From the NCBI GenBank assembly GCA_019634615.1, contig JAHCAZ010000009.1, positions 55,490 to 119,489 of the forward strand: a DNA stretch of 64,000 nt, in the 5' to 3' direction. Shown here piece by piece: positions 33,440-42,021 of this stretch (its first letter is position 1; the number at the start of each line of letters is the position of its first letter). A program made the position numbers and the translations under genes. This stretch comes from Opitutaceae bacterium. GTDB taxonomy: Bacteria; Verrucomicrobiota; Verrucomicrobiia; Opitutales; Opitutaceae. The notes under the pieces are model-generated. The model searched no databases, had not been told where the DNA came from, and saw only the letters and a list, made by a program, of their open reading frames with translations.

Positions 33440-34396
33440 ATGAACATGCGGCCCAGGAATTCCCGCGGCGAAAACGTGCAGCGGGACGGTCGCGGATTCA
33501 CGATCCTCGAGCTTGCCGTGGTCCTGGCGATCATGGGCATCGTCACGGCCATCGCGCTGCCGGCCTTCGAGCGCATGCAGCGCAACTCGCGCCTCAGTGC
33601 CCTCGGCAATGACCTGCGGGTGCTGGCCGGCGCCTTCCAGCATTACAACGCGGCCACCGGCGGCTGGCCGCCGCTCTCGATCGAGGTCGGGGTCGCGCCC
33701 GCCGGCATGCAGGACTACCTGCGCGACACCAATTGGACCCGCCAGACCGCGTTCGGCGGCGGCTACGTCTGGGAGCGCGACGTGACCCACAACGGCCGGA
33801 AGGTGCGGGCCGCCATCGCCCTGCAGTCCACGGAAACGTCGCCGGTCCGGATGACCGCGGCGGAACTGGTGCACTTCGACGCGCAGTTCGACGACGGCAA
33901 TCCGGCCACGGGCTACATCCAGACGGGTTACCTCGACCTGCCGCTTTACGTGATCGAGGACGATCCGGATTACCTGGCCGCCAGCGCGCCGGCCGACGAT
34001 GGGGCGGCGAAAGCAGCCGATGAGGCAGCGGCCAAGGCGGCGGAGGAGGCGGCGGCCAAAGCAGCGGAGGAAGCCGCCAAGGCGGCCGCGGTCAAGGCGC
34101 TGCAAACCGCGCAGGCGACGGCTGCGACCAGGCTCGCGGCGGACCAGGCCCGCTACCAGCAGCTCGTGGCCTGGGCGAAGAAGCTCGACGTGAACGAGCC
34201 GAAGAACGTGGGCAACCGCCTGGATGGCCTCGAGGAGGCCGTGCAGGATTACGGCAAGGCCACGGTGGACACGGCGAATCTCACCTCGCTCGCCTCCGAC
34301 GTCGCCGGCGCCCAGGCCGCGTTCACCAAGGCGCTGGACCAGTTCGAGAAACAGCTGCAGGCCGCGCAGGAACGCGCCGACAAAAAGAAGAAATGA
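33440..34396 (+). CDS. Prepilin-like protein with Ala/Lys coiled-coil tail
   Basis: 318 aa. Class III signal: RDGRG before FTILELAVVLAIMGIVTAIA, with the Gly before Phe as the peptidase site and Glu at +5. The pilin-like head (ERMQRNSRLSALGNDLRVLA, FQHYNAATGGWPP) is followed by a low-complexity Ala/Lys/Glu stretch (KAADEAAAKAAEEAAAKAAE) and further helical segments, unusual for a pseudopilin. GTG 33476 would give a shorter leader; ATG 33440 is chosen. Divergent from the kinase/ATPase operon and translationally coupled (ATGA) to the next gene. Confidence 0.8.
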   Translation: MNMRPRNSRGENVQRDGRGFTILELAVVLAIMGIVTAIALPAFERMQRNSRLSALGNDLRVLAGAFQHYNAATGGWPPLSIEVGVAPAGMQDYLRDTNWTRQTAFGGGYVWERDVTHNGRKVRAAIALQSTETSPVRMTAAELVHFDAQFDDGNPATGYIQTGYLDLPLYVIEDDPDYLAASAPADDGAAKAADEAAAKAAEEAAAKAAEEAAKAAAVKALQTAQATAATRLAADQARYQQLVAWAKKLDVNEPKNVGNRLDGLEEAVQDYGKATVDTANLTSLASDVAGAQAAFTKALDQFEKQLQAAQERADKKKK

Positions 34397-35199
34397 CGGC
34401 GATGAAGGTCACCACCGAGAACCTGAACCCCGCCTGCACGGTCGCCGATGCGGCCTTTGGCCGCATCGACCGCGGCGAGCTCTCCGCGGACGAGTTGCGG
34501 GCCCTGCTGGCCAACCTCGCCGCCGTCGATCCCAGCCAGGACCAGCGCCATGACCCCGGCATCATCGTGCGGGTGCGCGACCAGTCCCACCTCATCCGGC
34601 CGGCGCGCGGGCAGTGGCTGTTGTACAATGCGCGCGACGTCTCGCAGCCGGGCGTCAAGCTCGCCCTGCCCGAATTGATGGCGATCCTGGAGGAGTCGGC
34701 CCCGTCGCCGGCCGGCGCCGAGCCGGCGCCGGAAGCGGCCCCGGTCCCGGAGGCGAGCCCGCGCCGGAACCCGCGCGCGCTCGTGGCCGTGCTCCTGCTC
34801 GCCGTCGGCCTGGGGCTCAACCTGTGGGCCCTGGCGCAGTGGGTGCTGCGCGAGCGTGACCCGGTGCCGGATTGCACCCCCATCACCGATGCCGCCCAAC
34901 TGGCGAGCCTGCGCCGCGACCTGGCCGGCGCCTACGCCACCGGCAACGAGGCCGGCAGCCGGCTGCTCACGATCCAGGCGTCGGACCGCCTGGAACTCGC
35001 GCTCCTGGCGGCGGACGCCAGCGGCACCCTCCGCCCGGTGCGCCGGCTCGGGTACGATTTTGTGTGGAGCCGCCGGCGCGACGGCACGATCTGCCTCGTG
35101 ATGGACGGCCGCCTGCAGGTGGTCGTGGGCGCCGAGGCCGCCACGTTGCAGCTCTCGGGCGACCGGTACGCGCGGCTCCAGTCGGCCGGGCGGCGATGA
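34393..35199 (+). CDS. Single-pass membrane protein of the pseudopilin operon
   Basis: 268 aa. Cytoplasmic acidic N-terminal region (residues 1-105), a Pro/Ala/Glu linker, one membrane helix near residue 130-150 (ALVAVLLLAVGLGLNLWALA), then a periplasmic domain (ASLRRDLAGAYATGNEAGSR, FVWSRRRDGTICLVMDG). No family recognised. The overlap with the prepilin stop (34393-34396) and with the next gene's ATG makes it part of one coupled operon. The topology suits an inner-membrane platform component, by analogy with GspL/PilN-type proteins, but sequence support is absent. Confidence 0.65.
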   Translation: MTAMKVTTENLNPACTVADAAFGRIDRGELSADELRALLANLAAVDPSQDQRHDPGIIVRVRDQSHLIRPARGQWLLYNARDVSQPGVKLALPELMAILEESAPSPAGAEPAPEAAPVPEASPRRNPRALVAVLLLAVGLGLNLWALAQWVLRERDPVPDCTPITDAAQLASLRRDLAGAYATGNEAGSRLLTIQASDRLELALLAADASGTLRPVRRLGYDFVWSRRRDGTICLVMDGRLQVVVGAEAATLQLSGDRYARLQSAGRR

Positions 35200-36512
35200 G
35201 CGCGCCCGCAGGCATCATGCCAGCTGCCGATCCGGGCGCGCTCACGAGGCACCTGCGGCATTTGACGGAGACCATCGGCGTGCGCCTCGCCGGGTCGGCC
35301 GGCGAGCGGGCCGCGGGCGATTACGTCGCGCAGGGCCTGGCGGCGGCCGGCGCACAGGTGAAGCAGGAGACGTTCCCGGTGCAGTGCCGGGACGTGCGCG
35401 CGCAGCAGCTGCAGGTCTGGCACGACGGGGCCTGGCACGACTGCGGGTGCTCGCTGTTCGCCAACGCCCCCGGGACCGAAGGCGCCTGGGTCGAGGCGCC
35501 GCTGGCATTTTTCGACGCGGCGACCGGCTACCAGCGCCCCGATCTCGCGGCCGAGCTTCAGGGCCGGGTCGTGCTCCACCTCGGCTGCCACATCGAGTCG
35601 CGCGAGAACTACCGGCGCCTGATCGCGGCCCGGCCGGCGGGCGTGCTCATGGTGGACGTGCGCTACCCCGGGGCGTCGCCGCTCGCGGACGCGATTTTCC
35701 CCGCCTACGCGCAGGCCGCCGGCGTGGTGACGGCGCTCAACGTGGCCTATCTCGATGCCTGGCGCTGGCGGGAGCGCGGGGCGACCCGGGCCCGCTTCCG
35801 CGTCGTGGGCGGGCCGCGGCCGGCGGAGTCGGCGAACATCGTCGCCGACCTGCCCGGCAGCGAGCCCGACGCCGGCGTGCTTTACCTCGGCGGACACCAT
35901 GACACGCAGGCCGACTCGGTCGGCGCCGACGACAACGGCTCGGCCACCGCCGGCCTGATCGAGCTCGCGCGCGTGCTCGCGCCCCGGCCCCGGCGGCGGA
36001 CCATCCGGCTGATCTCCTTCGGTGCGGAGGAACAGCTTTCGGTCGGCAGCGGCGCCTATGTGCGGCGGCACCGCGAGGAACTGGCGCGCGCGGGGAAGTT
36101 CCTGTTCAACTTTGACAGCTTCGGATCCTTGCTCGGCTGGAACACGCTCTCGGGCAGCGGCCCGCGCGAACTCGACCTCCTGCTGCCGGCCTACTTCGCG
36201 CGGCACGGCGCCTATTGCCGCCGGGAACGCGGCGTGCTGCCGTACGCGGATCACTTCCCGTTCAACGCCGCGGGCGTGCCGGCGCTCACGCTGATGCGCC
36301 TGAACTGCGCCGCCGGGCGCTTCTTCCACCATCGCCCCGATGACGACCTCAGCCGCATCGACGTGAAGGTGATGGCGGCCTCGCTCAATGCGGTCGCCGA
36401 CCTGATGTCCGATCTCGCCGCGGCTGAGACCCTGCCTTTCCCGGCGGAGATCCCGATGGATGAGCGGGCGGCGGTCGCCTTCTGCTGGGACGACCTCTTC
36501 GGCGGCTGGTGA
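35196..36512 (+). CDS. M28-family metallopeptidase
   Basis: 438 aa. Metal-site motifs: YLGGHHDTQADSVGADDNGS (His and Asp ligands), ISFGAEEQLSVGSGAY (Glu pair), FNFDSFGSLLGWN (Asp) and a terminal His in RFFHHRPDDDLSR. Typical aminopeptidase Y/S-type arrangement. A PA-like insertion lies between the N-terminal helix and the peptidase core. No clear signal peptide. ATG overlaps the TGA of the upstream membrane protein gene (ATGA, 35196-35199). Physical coupling to a prepilin operon is unusual; a processing role is possible but unproven. Confidence 0.88.
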   Translation: MSAPAGIMPAADPGALTRHLRHLTETIGVRLAGSAGERAAGDYVAQGLAAAGAQVKQETFPVQCRDVRAQQLQVWHDGAWHDCGCSLFANAPGTEGAWVEAPLAFFDAATGYQRPDLAAELQGRVVLHLGCHIESRENYRRLIAARPAGVLMVDVRYPGASPLADAIFPAYAQAAGVVTALNVAYLDAWRWRERGATRARFRVVGGPRPAESANIVADLPGSEPDAGVLYLGGHHDTQADSVGADDNGSATAGLIELARVLAPRPRRRTIRLISFGAEEQLSVGSGAYVRRHREELARAGKFLFNFDSFGSLLGWNTLSGSGPRELDLLLPAYFARHGAYCRRERGVLPYADHFPFNAAGVPALTLMRLNCAAGRFFHHRPDDDLSRIDVKVMAASLNAVADLMSDLAAAETLPFPAEIPMDERAAVAFCWDDLFGGW

Positions 36513-36516
36513 CTTT

Positions 36517-36607
36517 TGTTAAGCGCAAAGACGCGAAGGCACGAAGGAAAACGCAAAGCCCGAGGCGACTTTGCGCAATCCTGGCGCCTTCGCGTCTTTG
36601 CGCTCAG
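36517..36607. repeat. Hairpin, family E (copy 2)
   Basis: Left arm TTAAGCGCAAAGACGCGAAG pairs with right arm CTTCGCGTCTTTGCGCTCAG with few mismatches. It lies between the M28 peptidase stop and the end of a convergent small gene, a site where it could act as a bidirectional terminator. Confidence 0.8.
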
Positions 36608-36617
36608 GGGCTGGGGC

Positions 36618-36836
36618 TCAATCCTCCCGGCGGTGAGTCAGCCAGATCGCGGTGGCGGTCGCCGCGAACACGAGGGTCGGGGCCACGATCCAGAGCGGAT
36701 GCAGCGGCACGCTCCAGTGGACCATGGCCCACCAGATGACCACGCACTTCACCAGGATCACCGCCCAGACAATCGCCATGAACCAACGAACTCGCGGGGG
36801 GTATTGCTCGAGGTCGATATGAACAGGGGAGTTCAT
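36618..36836 (-). CDS. Small two-helix membrane protein
   Basis: 72 aa. A short polar N-terminus (MNSPVHIDLEQYPPRVRW) precedes two hydrophobic helices (FMAIVWAVILVKCVVIWWAM and PLWIVAPTLVFAATATAIWL) and a basic-acidic tail HRRED. No family recognised. The ATG at 36834-36836 is the only start that gives this topology; the upstream open frame is noncoding-like. Convergent with the M28 peptidase. Confidence 0.6.
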   Translation of the reverse strand: MNSPVHIDLEQYPPRVRWFMAIVWAVILVKCVVIWWAMVHWSVPLHPLWIVAPTLVFAATATAIWLTHRRED

Positions 36837-36928
36837 GCCCCGAGGATACACCCGAACGGCAGATCCGCCTCCGCACCCCTTGCCATTAGTTATGCAGCGA
36901 TTGCGGGGGGAGACTCCCTCGCGGGCCG

Positions 36929-37345
36929 CTATTTCCCCAGGAACGAGTCGAGGATCTTCGTGATCATCACCGCGGGGTCCTTGGCCCGGGGGCCGGGGTT
37001 GCGGTAGGTGGCGGTGGAGATCAGCTTGTTCGAGCGCGTCTCGCGGAAGGTGAGGTTGAGCTCGATGAGGTAGGACTTGAAGTCCCAGGTCCACCGGTCG
37101 TCGTAAGTGACGATCACGTCGATCTTCTCCGGCATCATCGTGAGATGGCCGCACGAGGCCTCGAGGCCGCGGCGCCGGAGGTCAGCCACGATCATCTGGT
37201 CGAGGTTGTGATTGTCCGTCAGGCGCCGCTCGACGTAGTAGCGCTGGAACTTCGAGAAATCCACCGTCGGGTTCTGGTGGGACGACAACGACGAGCAGCC
37301 GGCGAGCAGGGTCGCGGCCAGGAGGAGGAGAAGGAGGCGGAACAT
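36929..37345 (-). CDS. Putative lipoprotein (DUF4136-like)
   Basis: 138 aa. Lipoprotein signal MFRLLLLLLAATLLAGC with lipobox LAGC at residues 14-17. The mature part (TVDFSKFQRYYVERRL, IVADLRRRGLEAS, IDVIVTYDDRWTWDFKSYL, NLTFRETRSNKLISTATYRN) resembles small outer-membrane-associated lipoproteins of the DUF4136 type, though I am not sure. Lies 9 bp downstream of xylA in the same direction, so co-transcription is possible; no functional link is evident. Confidence 0.7.
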   Translation of the reverse strand: MFRLLLLLLAATLLAGCSSLSSHQNPTVDFSKFQRYYVERRLTDNHNLDQMIVADLRRRGLEASCGHLTMMPEKIDVIVTYDDRWTWDFKSYLIELNLTFRETRSNKLISTATYRNPGPRAKDPAVMITKILDSFLGK

Positions 37346-37354
37346 GGGGGGGGC

Positions 37355-38683
37355 TCACCCGTGCAGGTACTGCATGATGAGATTCTCGAGGTACTCCTGC
37401 TTGCCGGAGCGGGGCTTGGGCTCGCCGAGCTGGGAGAGGACGAGGCGGTTGAGCTCGCGAAAGTTTGTGCGGCGGCGCTCGATCGCGCGGCCGTAACCGG
37501 TGTCGTAGCTCGCGTAGCGGGCGGCGATAAAGGCGTCGAGCTTGCCGTCGGCGCGGATGCGGCGGGCGAGCTTGAACGCCAGCGCGTAGGCATCCATGCC
37601 GCCGATGTGCGCGAAGAAGAGGTCCTCGGGATCGATCGAGGGCCGGCGCAGCTTGGCGTCGAAGTTGAACCCGCCCGCGCCCAGGCCGCCGGCCTTGAGG
37701 ATGGAGAGCATGGCGAGGGTGAGCTCGCGGATGTTGGTGTTGAACTGGTCGGTGTCCCAGCCGAGCAGCTCGTCGCCGGCGTTGGCGTCGATCGAACCGA
37801 GCATGCCCGCGGCGGCCGCGACCTCGATCTCGTGCTGGAACGAGTGCCCGGCGAGCGTGGCGTGGTTGGTCTCGATGTTGAACTTGAAGTGGCGGTCGAG
37901 ACCGTACGTGCGCAGGAAGGCGATGCCGCTCGCGACGTCGAAGTCGTACTGGTGCTTCGTGGGCTCCTTCGGCTTCGGCTCGATGAGGAACTGGCCCTTG
38001 AAGCCGATGGACTTCGCGTAGTCCACGGCCATGTGGAGGAACGCGGCGAGGTGGTCCTGCTCGCGCTTGAGGTCGGTGTTGAGCAGGGTCTCGTAACCCT
38101 CGCGCCCGCCCCAGAAGACGTAGTTCTCGCCGCCGAGGGCCTTGGTGACCTCGAGGGCCTTCTTCACCTGCGCCGCGGCGTAGGCGAAGACGTGGGCGTC
38201 GGGGTTGGTGGCCGCGCCGCACATGTAGCGCGGGTTGGAGAACAGGTTGGCCGTGCCCCAGAGCAGCTTCACGCCGGTGGCCTCCTGCAGGTCGCTCGCG
38301 TGGGCGATGAGCTTGTCGAGGTTGCGGTTCGACTCGGCGAGCGTGCGGCCCTCCGGGGCGATGTCGCGGTCGTGGAAGCACCAGAACGGCGCGCGGATTT
38401 TCGCGAAGAACTCGAAGGCGGCGTCCATGCGCGTCTTCGCGATGGAGACGGGGTCGCGGCCCTTCTCCCACGGGCGGACGATGGTGCCGGGGCCGAAGGG
38501 ATCGCTGCCGACGCCGCGGAAGGCGTGCCAGTAGGCGATGGAAAACCGCAGGTGGTCGGAGAGGGTCCGGCCGTCGATCACCTCATCGGGATTGTAATGC
38601 TTGAAGGCGAGGGCGTTGGCGGACTTGGGGCCTTCGTAGGCGATGGTCCTGATGCGCGGAAAATGGGCTTTGGCCTTTTTCAT
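37355..38683 (-). CDS. xylA: Xylose isomerase
   Basis: 442 aa, class II length. Catalytic and metal residues: [14 protein letters not shown] (active-site His and Asp), [19 protein letters not shown] (metal Glu), [33 protein letters not shown] and [20 protein letters not shown]. Converts D-xylose to D-xylulose in the cytoplasm; also isomerises glucose. Start at ATG 38681-38683 ([20 protein letters not shown]). It fits with the arabinofuranosidase and other plant-glycan genes earlier in the window. No xylB or transporter is adjacent. Confidence 0.97.
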   Translation of the reverse strand: MKKAKAHFPRIRTIAYEGPKSANALAFKHYNPDEVIDGRTLSDHLRFSIAYWHAFRGVGSDPFGPGTIVRPWEKGRDPVSIAKTRMDAAFEFFAKIRAPFWCFHDRDIAPEGRTLAESNRNLDKLIAHASDLQEATGVKLLWGTANLFSNPRYMCGAATNPDAHVFAYAAAQVKKALEVTKALGGENYVFWGGREGYETLLNTDLKREQDHLAAFLHMAVDYAKSIGFKGQFLIEPKPKEPTKHQYDFDVASGIAFLRTYGLDRHFKFNIETNHATLAGHSFQHEIEVAAAAGMLGSIDANAGDELLGWDTDQFNTNIRELTLAMLSILKAGGLGAGGFNFDAKLRRPSIDPEDLFFAHIGGMDAYALAFKLARRIRADGKLDAFIAARYASYDTGYGRAIERRRTNFRELNRLVLSQLGEPKPRSGKQEYLENLIMQYLHG

Positions 38684-38751
38684 GGGAGCGAGGGACAACG
38701 AAACCCATTACCCGGGTCAGAACGAGGCTGAAATTGCGGCGCGCCCGGGGC

Positions 38752-39909
38752 TTAACCGCCCTGGCCGAGGTCGCGGCGCGGGAAGAACCGCCGCCACGAA
38801 AGCGCGAAGCCCGTGTACACGAGGACGAGCGAGGCGGCCGTCGCGAGGGCCGCGATGATTTTGCCCGGGAGGCCGAAGGCTTCGCCGGTGTGCAGGAACC
38901 GCATCCAGACCCGGGCGCGCAGGCCCGGGCTGCGGTCGGCAAACGTGGTCGCGCGCAGGACGTCGCCGCGGAACGGGTCGAGGTGCAACTGCACGCGCCC
39001 GGCGGTCGCGAACGGCGCGGGCGTGAAGACCACGACGTCGGCCGGCTTGGCCGGGTCGGGCTTGGGCGGGAGGTTGAGGCCGACGGATTCCCAGTCGGGC
39101 CGGGCGCGGATCGCGGCGGCGAACAGGGCATCGGCACCGAGCGGCTGTGCGCCGGCCGCGGGGGCCGGCACCGGTGGGGGCGGCACCGCCATCATGCGGA
39201 AGTCGCGCGACTTCGGCGGCTCGTCGCCGACCGCGCGGAACACCAGGTTGTGCGCCCACGGGAAGGAGATGACGACGCCGGTCGCGGTGAGGACGATGAG
39301 CACGGGCGCCGACCAGAGGCCGATGACATTGTGCCAGTTGAAATCGCGGGCCTTGCCCTGCGCGCCGCGCACGAACCACAGGAGCGGGCGCAGCGCGCGC
39401 CGGCTCCAAGCGCGGGGGAACCACAGGTAGAGGCCCGTCACGCACAGCCCGAGGAAGGCGAGGTTGCAGACGCCGGTGACGAGGCGGCCCGCGGCGCGGC
39501 CGTCGCCGTCGCGGCCGAGCCACCGGTGCCAGTCCTCGAGTTCGTGGAGGACATCGTGCGCCGGGCCCGACCGCGGGGTCGCGATGGCGCCCGTGTACGG
39601 GTTGACGTAAAGGGTGGCCTCGCGGCCGGCGCGGTAGGTGTAGGCGGCGGCGGGATCGCGCGGGACGACGATGGTGGTGGCCTTGAAGTCGGGGTGCGCC
39701 GCCGCCACCGCGGCGTTGAGCTCGGCCAGGGGCCTGGCCGTCGCGCCCGCGGGCACCGTCACGCGGGCGACGTCGCGGTCGACCCACGCGAGGATCTCCT
39801 GCTCGAACGCGATGGCCACGCCGGTGAACGACATGATCGCGATCACGACGCCGGCGACGAGGCCGCAGGCGAGATGAGTCCAGAAGAGGAGACGGCGGAA
39901 GGTGGCCAT
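38752..39909 (-). CDS. PepSY-associated membrane protein (iron-regulated type)
   Basis: 385 aa with about four membrane helices. N-terminal LFWTHLACGLVAGVVIAIMS is the family signature, followed by a PepSY domain (RPLAELNAAVAAAHPDFKAT, YVNPYTGAIA) and the LEDWHRWLGRDGDGR and NWHNVIGLWSAPVLIVLTATG His motifs, then a second periplasmic domain and a final helix near the C-terminus. Such proteins are often beside TonB receptors and act in siderophore reduction or uptake. Start 39909 is 26 bp from the upstream TonB-receptor stop, so they form an operon. Confidence 0.88.
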   Translation of the reverse strand: MATFRRLLFWTHLACGLVAGVVIAIMSFTGVAIAFEQEILAWVDRDVARVTVPAGATARPLAELNAAVAAAHPDFKATTIVVPRDPAAAYTYRAGREATLYVNPYTGAIATPRSGPAHDVLHELEDWHRWLGRDGDGRAAGRLVTGVCNLAFLGLCVTGLYLWFPRAWSRRALRPLLWFVRGAQGKARDFNWHNVIGLWSAPVLIVLTATGVVISFPWAHNLVFRAVGDEPPKSRDFRMMAVPPPPVPAPAAGAQPLGADALFAAAIRARPDWESVGLNLPPKPDPAKPADVVVFTPAPFATAGRVQLHLDPFRGDVLRATTFADRSPGLRARVWMRFLHTGEAFGLPGKIIAALATAASLVLVYTGFALSWRRFFPRRDLGQGG

Positions 39910-39935
39910 GGGGGGACGGCGGGCGGGACGGCGGG

Positions 39936-41936
39936 TCAGAACTTGTAGGCGGCGGAGAGGACGAGCTCGCGGCCCTTGGCGGGGAAGCCGATGTATTTGC
40001 CCGAGCCCGCGTGGTAACTGTAGGTGGCGTGGTCGTAGTAGAACGCGTCGAACACGTTGTTGACCGAGGCGGAGAGGGTGACGCGGTCGGTGCCGCGCGG
40101 CTGCCAGTTGGCATGCAGGTCGGTGACGCCGTAGCCGGGCTTGGCGGGCGCGGTGGCGGCGATCGCGTTCGGCTCGGCGTCGACCCGGCGCGAGCGGAGG
40201 CTCAGCTCGAGGTGCGGGCGGGGCAGGAACCAGTCGACGCGGGCGGTCCACGTGCGGCCGATGCGCGTGCCGAGACCGAGGTCGGCGTCGGTCAGCGTGC
40301 GGCCGTTGAAGGTGTTGTCGGCCTCCCAGACGCCGATGCTGGCATTGACGTGGCGCCAGCGGCGGCCGGCCTCGAGCTCGTAGCCCTCGACCTTGGCGTC
40401 GCCGGTGTTGCGCCAGTAACCCCAGACCGGGGTGCCGAGATAGACGGCGTTGATGTAGTTCTCGATCGTCTGGCGGTAGACGGTCGCACGGGCGAAGAGG
40501 CCGTCGCGCTCCCAGGCGAGGCCGAACTCGAGGTTGTCGGCCTGCTCCGACTCGAGATCGCCCTGGTGCACGTAGAGGCCGCTGAAGAAGGCCTCACGGA
40601 TCGTGATGCCGCGGAACGAGACGGCGTACGCGGCGCGGGCGGTGAGGCCGGGGACGAGTTCCCACTCGACGCTGGCGTTGGGGCTGAAACCGGCATCGTC
40701 GTTGCTCACGCCGGCGCCGACGCCCGCGTCGACCTCGTGGCGGTAGGTGTCGAAGCGCAGGCCGGCGGAAAGACGGACAACGTCGGTCACGGTCCAGTTG
40801 TCCTGCGCGTAGAGGCCGAGGACGGACGCGCTCTGGCGGCTGTAACCCCAGAAGGCCGGCGGCGTGGCCTGCTGGCGGCCGAAGGCGTCATCGACGCGGT
40901 ATTCGATGCCATAGGTGGCGGCGTGGGCAGACCACGCGGACGTGTTGCGCAGGTCGAAGCCGGCGCTGGTGAAGTCGCCCTTGCCGTAGAGGGCGCCGGT
41001 GGTGTTGCGGCGGTTGAGGAAATCGTTGGCGGTCCAGTAGGCGACGGCCTTGAGGTCGACCAGCTCGCTCACGGGATTGAAGCGGTGGTTGTAGGTGACC
41101 GTCTGCCGGCTGAGGTCGTGGTCGGAGAGGATGTAGGTGCCGGTGAAGTTCACGAAATTGGGCCGCTCGTAATAGGTGCCGAAGTCGTGCACGTCCTCGA
41201 CGGCCACGCTGGCCTCGTGCGCGCCGAAGCGGCCGGTGGCCTTCAGGTAGGCGCGCTCGTGGTCGAAGGCCGTCGGGGTGACGATCCGGCCGGAGCCGTC
41301 CTCATAGTGGTCGCCGCTCTGGCGCGAGTAGCCGACGACCAGGCCGACGTTGGCCGAAAGCTTGCCGTAGGCGGAGACGACGCCCTTCTGGCTGTCCTCG
41401 CCGTTGAAGCCGGCGGCGCCGCGGACGAGGAACCCGGCGTCCTGGCCGGGGCGCAGGAGATCGAAAGCATCCTTGGTCGTCACCGCGAGGGCCCCGGTGA
41501 GCGCCCCCGCGCCGGCCGTGGCGGCGCCGGCGCCGGCGTCGAGCTGGATGCTGCGGATGAACTCGGGCTCGAGCTGGACGCGGCCCTGGTGGTGGTAGAG
41601 TTCGCCGGCCTGCTGGGCGCCGTCGATCGTGACGTTGAGGAGCACGTCCTCGAAGCCGCGCACGTAGATCTTCTGCGCGATGGGCGCGCCGCCGCCGACG
41701 GCGAGCGTGGATTCGTAGGCGAGGAGCTGGCCGAGGTCGTTCGCGTGCGTGCGGGCGATCTCGTCGAGGCCGAGGAGGAAATTGCCGGGCTCGCGCTCGG
41801 CGGTGATGACCACGGACTCGAGCGTGACCGGCTCATCCGGGTCGGCCGGCGCGGCGGTTTGGGCGGGGGCGACCGGAAGGCCGAGCACCACGGCGAGGGC
41901 GAGATGGCGAAGGGAGGCGGGAGGAGGCAGGCGCAT
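39936..41936 (-). CDS. TonB-dependent outer-membrane receptor
   Basis: 666 aa. Signal peptide (HLALAVVLGLPVAPAQTAA), a short TonB box-like region (PVTLESVVITAE), a plug domain (YVRGFEDVLLNVTIDGAQQ, PEFIRSIQLDAGAGAATAG) and a 22-strand barrel ending in an aromatic-rich strand and a C-terminal Phe (YKF). The plug has the VRG..D and I.GA features of metal-chelate receptors. Substrate is probably a siderophore or other metal complex. ATG 41934-41936 gives the best signal peptide; ATG 41960 adds eight residues. Operon with the PepSY membrane gene. Confidence 0.9.
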   Translation of the reverse strand: MRLPPPASLRHLALAVVLGLPVAPAQTAAPADPDEPVTLESVVITAEREPGNFLLGLDEIARTHANDLGQLLAYESTLAVGGGAPIAQKIYVRGFEDVLLNVTIDGAQQAGELYHHQGRVQLEPEFIRSIQLDAGAGAATAGAGALTGALAVTTKDAFDLLRPGQDAGFLVRGAAGFNGEDSQKGVVSAYGKLSANVGLVVGYSRQSGDHYEDGSGRIVTPTAFDHERAYLKATGRFGAHEASVAVEDVHDFGTYYERPNFVNFTGTYILSDHDLSRQTVTYNHRFNPVSELVDLKAVAYWTANDFLNRRNTTGALYGKGDFTSAGFDLRNTSAWSAHAATYGIEYRVDDAFGRQQATPPAFWGYSRQSASVLGLYAQDNWTVTDVVRLSAGLRFDTYRHEVDAGVGAGVSNDDAGFSPNASVEWELVPGLTARAAYAVSFRGITIREAFFSGLYVHQGDLESEQADNLEFGLAWERDGLFARATVYRQTIENYINAVYLGTPVWGYWRNTGDAKVEGYELEAGRRWRHVNASIGVWEADNTFNGRTLTDADLGLGTRIGRTWTARVDWFLPRPHLELSLRSRRVDAEPNAIAATAPAKPGYGVTDLHANWQPRGTDRVTLSASVNNVFDAFYYDHATYSYHAGSGKYIGFPAKGRELVLSAAYKF

Positions 41937-42021
41937 GGGAGGGGAGGGGCGGCGGGGCATGGGAAACCCAGGCCCCGGCCGCGGGAGCCGGAGAAGTGGA
42001 CGGTGAGAACCGGGAGTGGGC

